Source: Clostridium sp. MCC353
GTDB lineage: Bacteria > Bacillota > Clostridia > Lachnospirales > Lachnospiraceae
NCBI RefSeq assembly: GCF_018785315.1
Contig: NZ_WQPN01000045.1
Coordinates: 1 to 43,622 of the forward strand
Length of the DNA stretch: 43,622 nt
Direction of reading: 5' to 3'
Shown here: piece after piece, positions 42,693-43,622 of the stretch
Numbering within the stretch: position 1 is the first letter of the stretch
Layout of the letters: the number at the start of each line of letters is the position of its first letter
Notes under the pieces: model-generated
Database searches by the model: none
Told to the model about the DNA's origin: nothing
Seen by the model: the letters and a program-made list of their open reading frames with translations, nothing else
Made by a program: the position numbers and the translations under genes

Positions 42693-43505
42693 ATGTTTTC
42701 TGACTTTCATACGCACACTGATTTTTCCGGCGATTCCGACACACCGGTTTCCAAACAGCTTGACCGGGCCGTTGAACTGGGAATGAAGGAAATCTGCATT
42801 ACGGATCACCACGATCATGACATCATCATCCCCGGCCTGGGGCCTGTTTTCGAGCTGGACATCGACGCTTACCTCCCATATATGAACCGGATACGGGAAA
42901 CATATTCCGGCCGGATACGGGTAAACATCGGCATTGAGCTGGGCCTGCAGCTTCACCTGAAAGAGTATCTGGAAGATTTTGTCCGTAAATACAACTTTGA
43001 TTTCATCATTGGTTCCAGCCATTTCATCGACCGTATGGATCCTTATTATCCTGAATTCTTTGCAGGGCGCACCGAAAAAGAGGCCTACAGCCGGTATTTT
43101 GAAGTCACCCTGAAGCGGGTGAAGGAATTGGACTGTTTCGACGTATTCGGCCATCTGGATTATGTCGTCCGCTACGGCCCAAATAAGAATCAATTCTATT
43201 CTCTGAAAGAATACGGAGATTTGATCGACCCGATCCTGAAAACATTGATCGAAAAAGGAAAGGGGCTGGAATGCAACACCGGCGGCTACAAATACAAGCT
43301 GGGCCACCCCAATCCCAGCGAAGAGATTTTGTCCCGCTACCGCCAATTGGGCGGTGAAATCTTAACCATTGGATCTGACGCCCATGCGCTGGAGCACCTG
43401 GCTTATGATTTTGAACGGTTAAAGCCAGTGCTTGAAAAATGCGGATTCCGATATTATACGGTATTTCATGAGAGAAAGCCGGAGTTTATCAAAATTGGGG
43501 GTTAA
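42693..43505 (+). CDS. PHP-family histidinol-phosphatase-like protein (HisJ/HisK type)
   Basis: 270 aa from the ATG at 42693 (AAAGGAG 7 nt upstream); an in-frame GTG at 42663 lacks a site. PHP motifs: DFHTHTDFSGDS with His6 and His8, CITDHHDHD, IGIELGL, IIGSSHFID, DVFGHLDYV and GSDAHALEHL with the last metal ligands, a trinuclear site. HisJ dephosphorylates histidinol phosphate in histidine synthesis. There is no his operon here, so it may be the only PHP histidinol phosphatase or act on another phosphomonoester. Last gene; 43506-43622 shows nothing I can support. Confidence 0.85.
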   Translation: MFSDFHTHTDFSGDSDTPVSKQLDRAVELGMKEICITDHHDHDIIIPGLGPVFELDIDAYLPYMNRIRETYSGRIRVNIGIELGLQLHLKEYLEDFVRKYNFDFIIGSSHFIDRMDPYYPEFFAGRTEKEAYSRYFEVTLKRVKELDCFDVFGHLDYVVRYGPNKNQFYSLKEYGDLIDPILKTLIEKGKGLECNTGGYKYKLGHPNPSEEILSRYRQLGGEILTIGSDAHALEHLAYDFERLKPVLEKCGFRYYTVFHERKPEFIKIGG

Positions 43506-43622
43506 TTGAGAAAGATACGCAGGAAAGCGGGACGAGGGGACAGACTGGATGTTTGGATGGGGGCGGGCCCAGGGGAATCCTTCGGGGATGAAAACCAGCT
43601 TCCAACCGTAAGTGAAACTAAG

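Noticed and set aside
43506-43622. Open minus-strand frame at the right edge
   Set aside because: It continues antisense into the PHP gene, has no start in view and no recognisable family.

Overview
The window looks like a chromosomal segment of an anaerobic, low-to-moderate-GC Firmicute, most likely a gut Lachnospiraceae relative (Enterocloster/Lachnoclostridium/Hungatella type). Reasons: strong AGGAGG ribosome sites, sigma-A promoters, a gap-pgk-tpiA block with a cofactor-independent phosphoglycerate mutase, several ABC sugar importers without a linked ATPase, a YesM/YesN-like two-component pair, an Na/Pi-PhoU transporter, a large PAS-GGDEF-EAL protein and a 3D-domain wall protein. This is inference from gene content. 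I see no tRNA, rRNA, CRISPR array, phage or intact insertion sequence.

Layout. 1-2.4 kb: a tandem P-II-like protein with a duplicated DUF1538 membrane protein. 2.5-7.9 kb: a PAS/helix-turn-helix regulator divergent from a catabolic operon (aminotransferase, GntP-type permease, two amidohydrolase-2 proteins). The operon promoter carries a palindromic operator inside its spacer, and the second amidohydrolase has lost all its metal ligands. 8-9.5 kb: gpmI. 9.9-13.1 kb: a three-gene sugar ABC importer ending in a perfect 78-bp palindrome. 13.1-17.2 kb: an IlvD/Edd-family dehydratase with an altered cluster site, a FadR-type regulator, a 16-bp tandem repeat array, and a divergent M55 D-aminopeptidase. 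17.3-20.3 kb: a PAS-GGDEF-EAL protein with a degenerate GGDEF motif. 20.5-23.7 kb: tpiA, pgk and gap. The glycolytic block is separated from gpmI by about 11 kb of accessory genes.

24-35.5 kb is the most distinctive region. Read on the minus strand it runs histidine kinase, AraC-type response regulator, lipoprotein, two permeases, URO-D-like protein, GH38 alpha-mannosidase, second URO-D-like protein, then a short reading frame interrupted by an in-frame TGA. It is probably an inducible mannoside uptake and breakdown locus in which two URO-D-family proteins have an unknown, possibly methyl-transfer or zinc-dependent, role.

35.6-43.6 kb: a standalone Bfd-like [2Fe-2S] protein, a 3D-domain protein, a lipoprotein/hybrid-kinase pair with no permease (a likely sensing pair), an Na/Pi cotransporter with a PhoU domain, and a HisJ-type PHP phosphatase.

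The genes suggest a fermentative saccharolytic organism that tunes sugar import, sugar-acid and amino-compound catabolism and central glycolysis through dedicated local regulators. All functional assignments come from motifs read by eye; no database search was possible.
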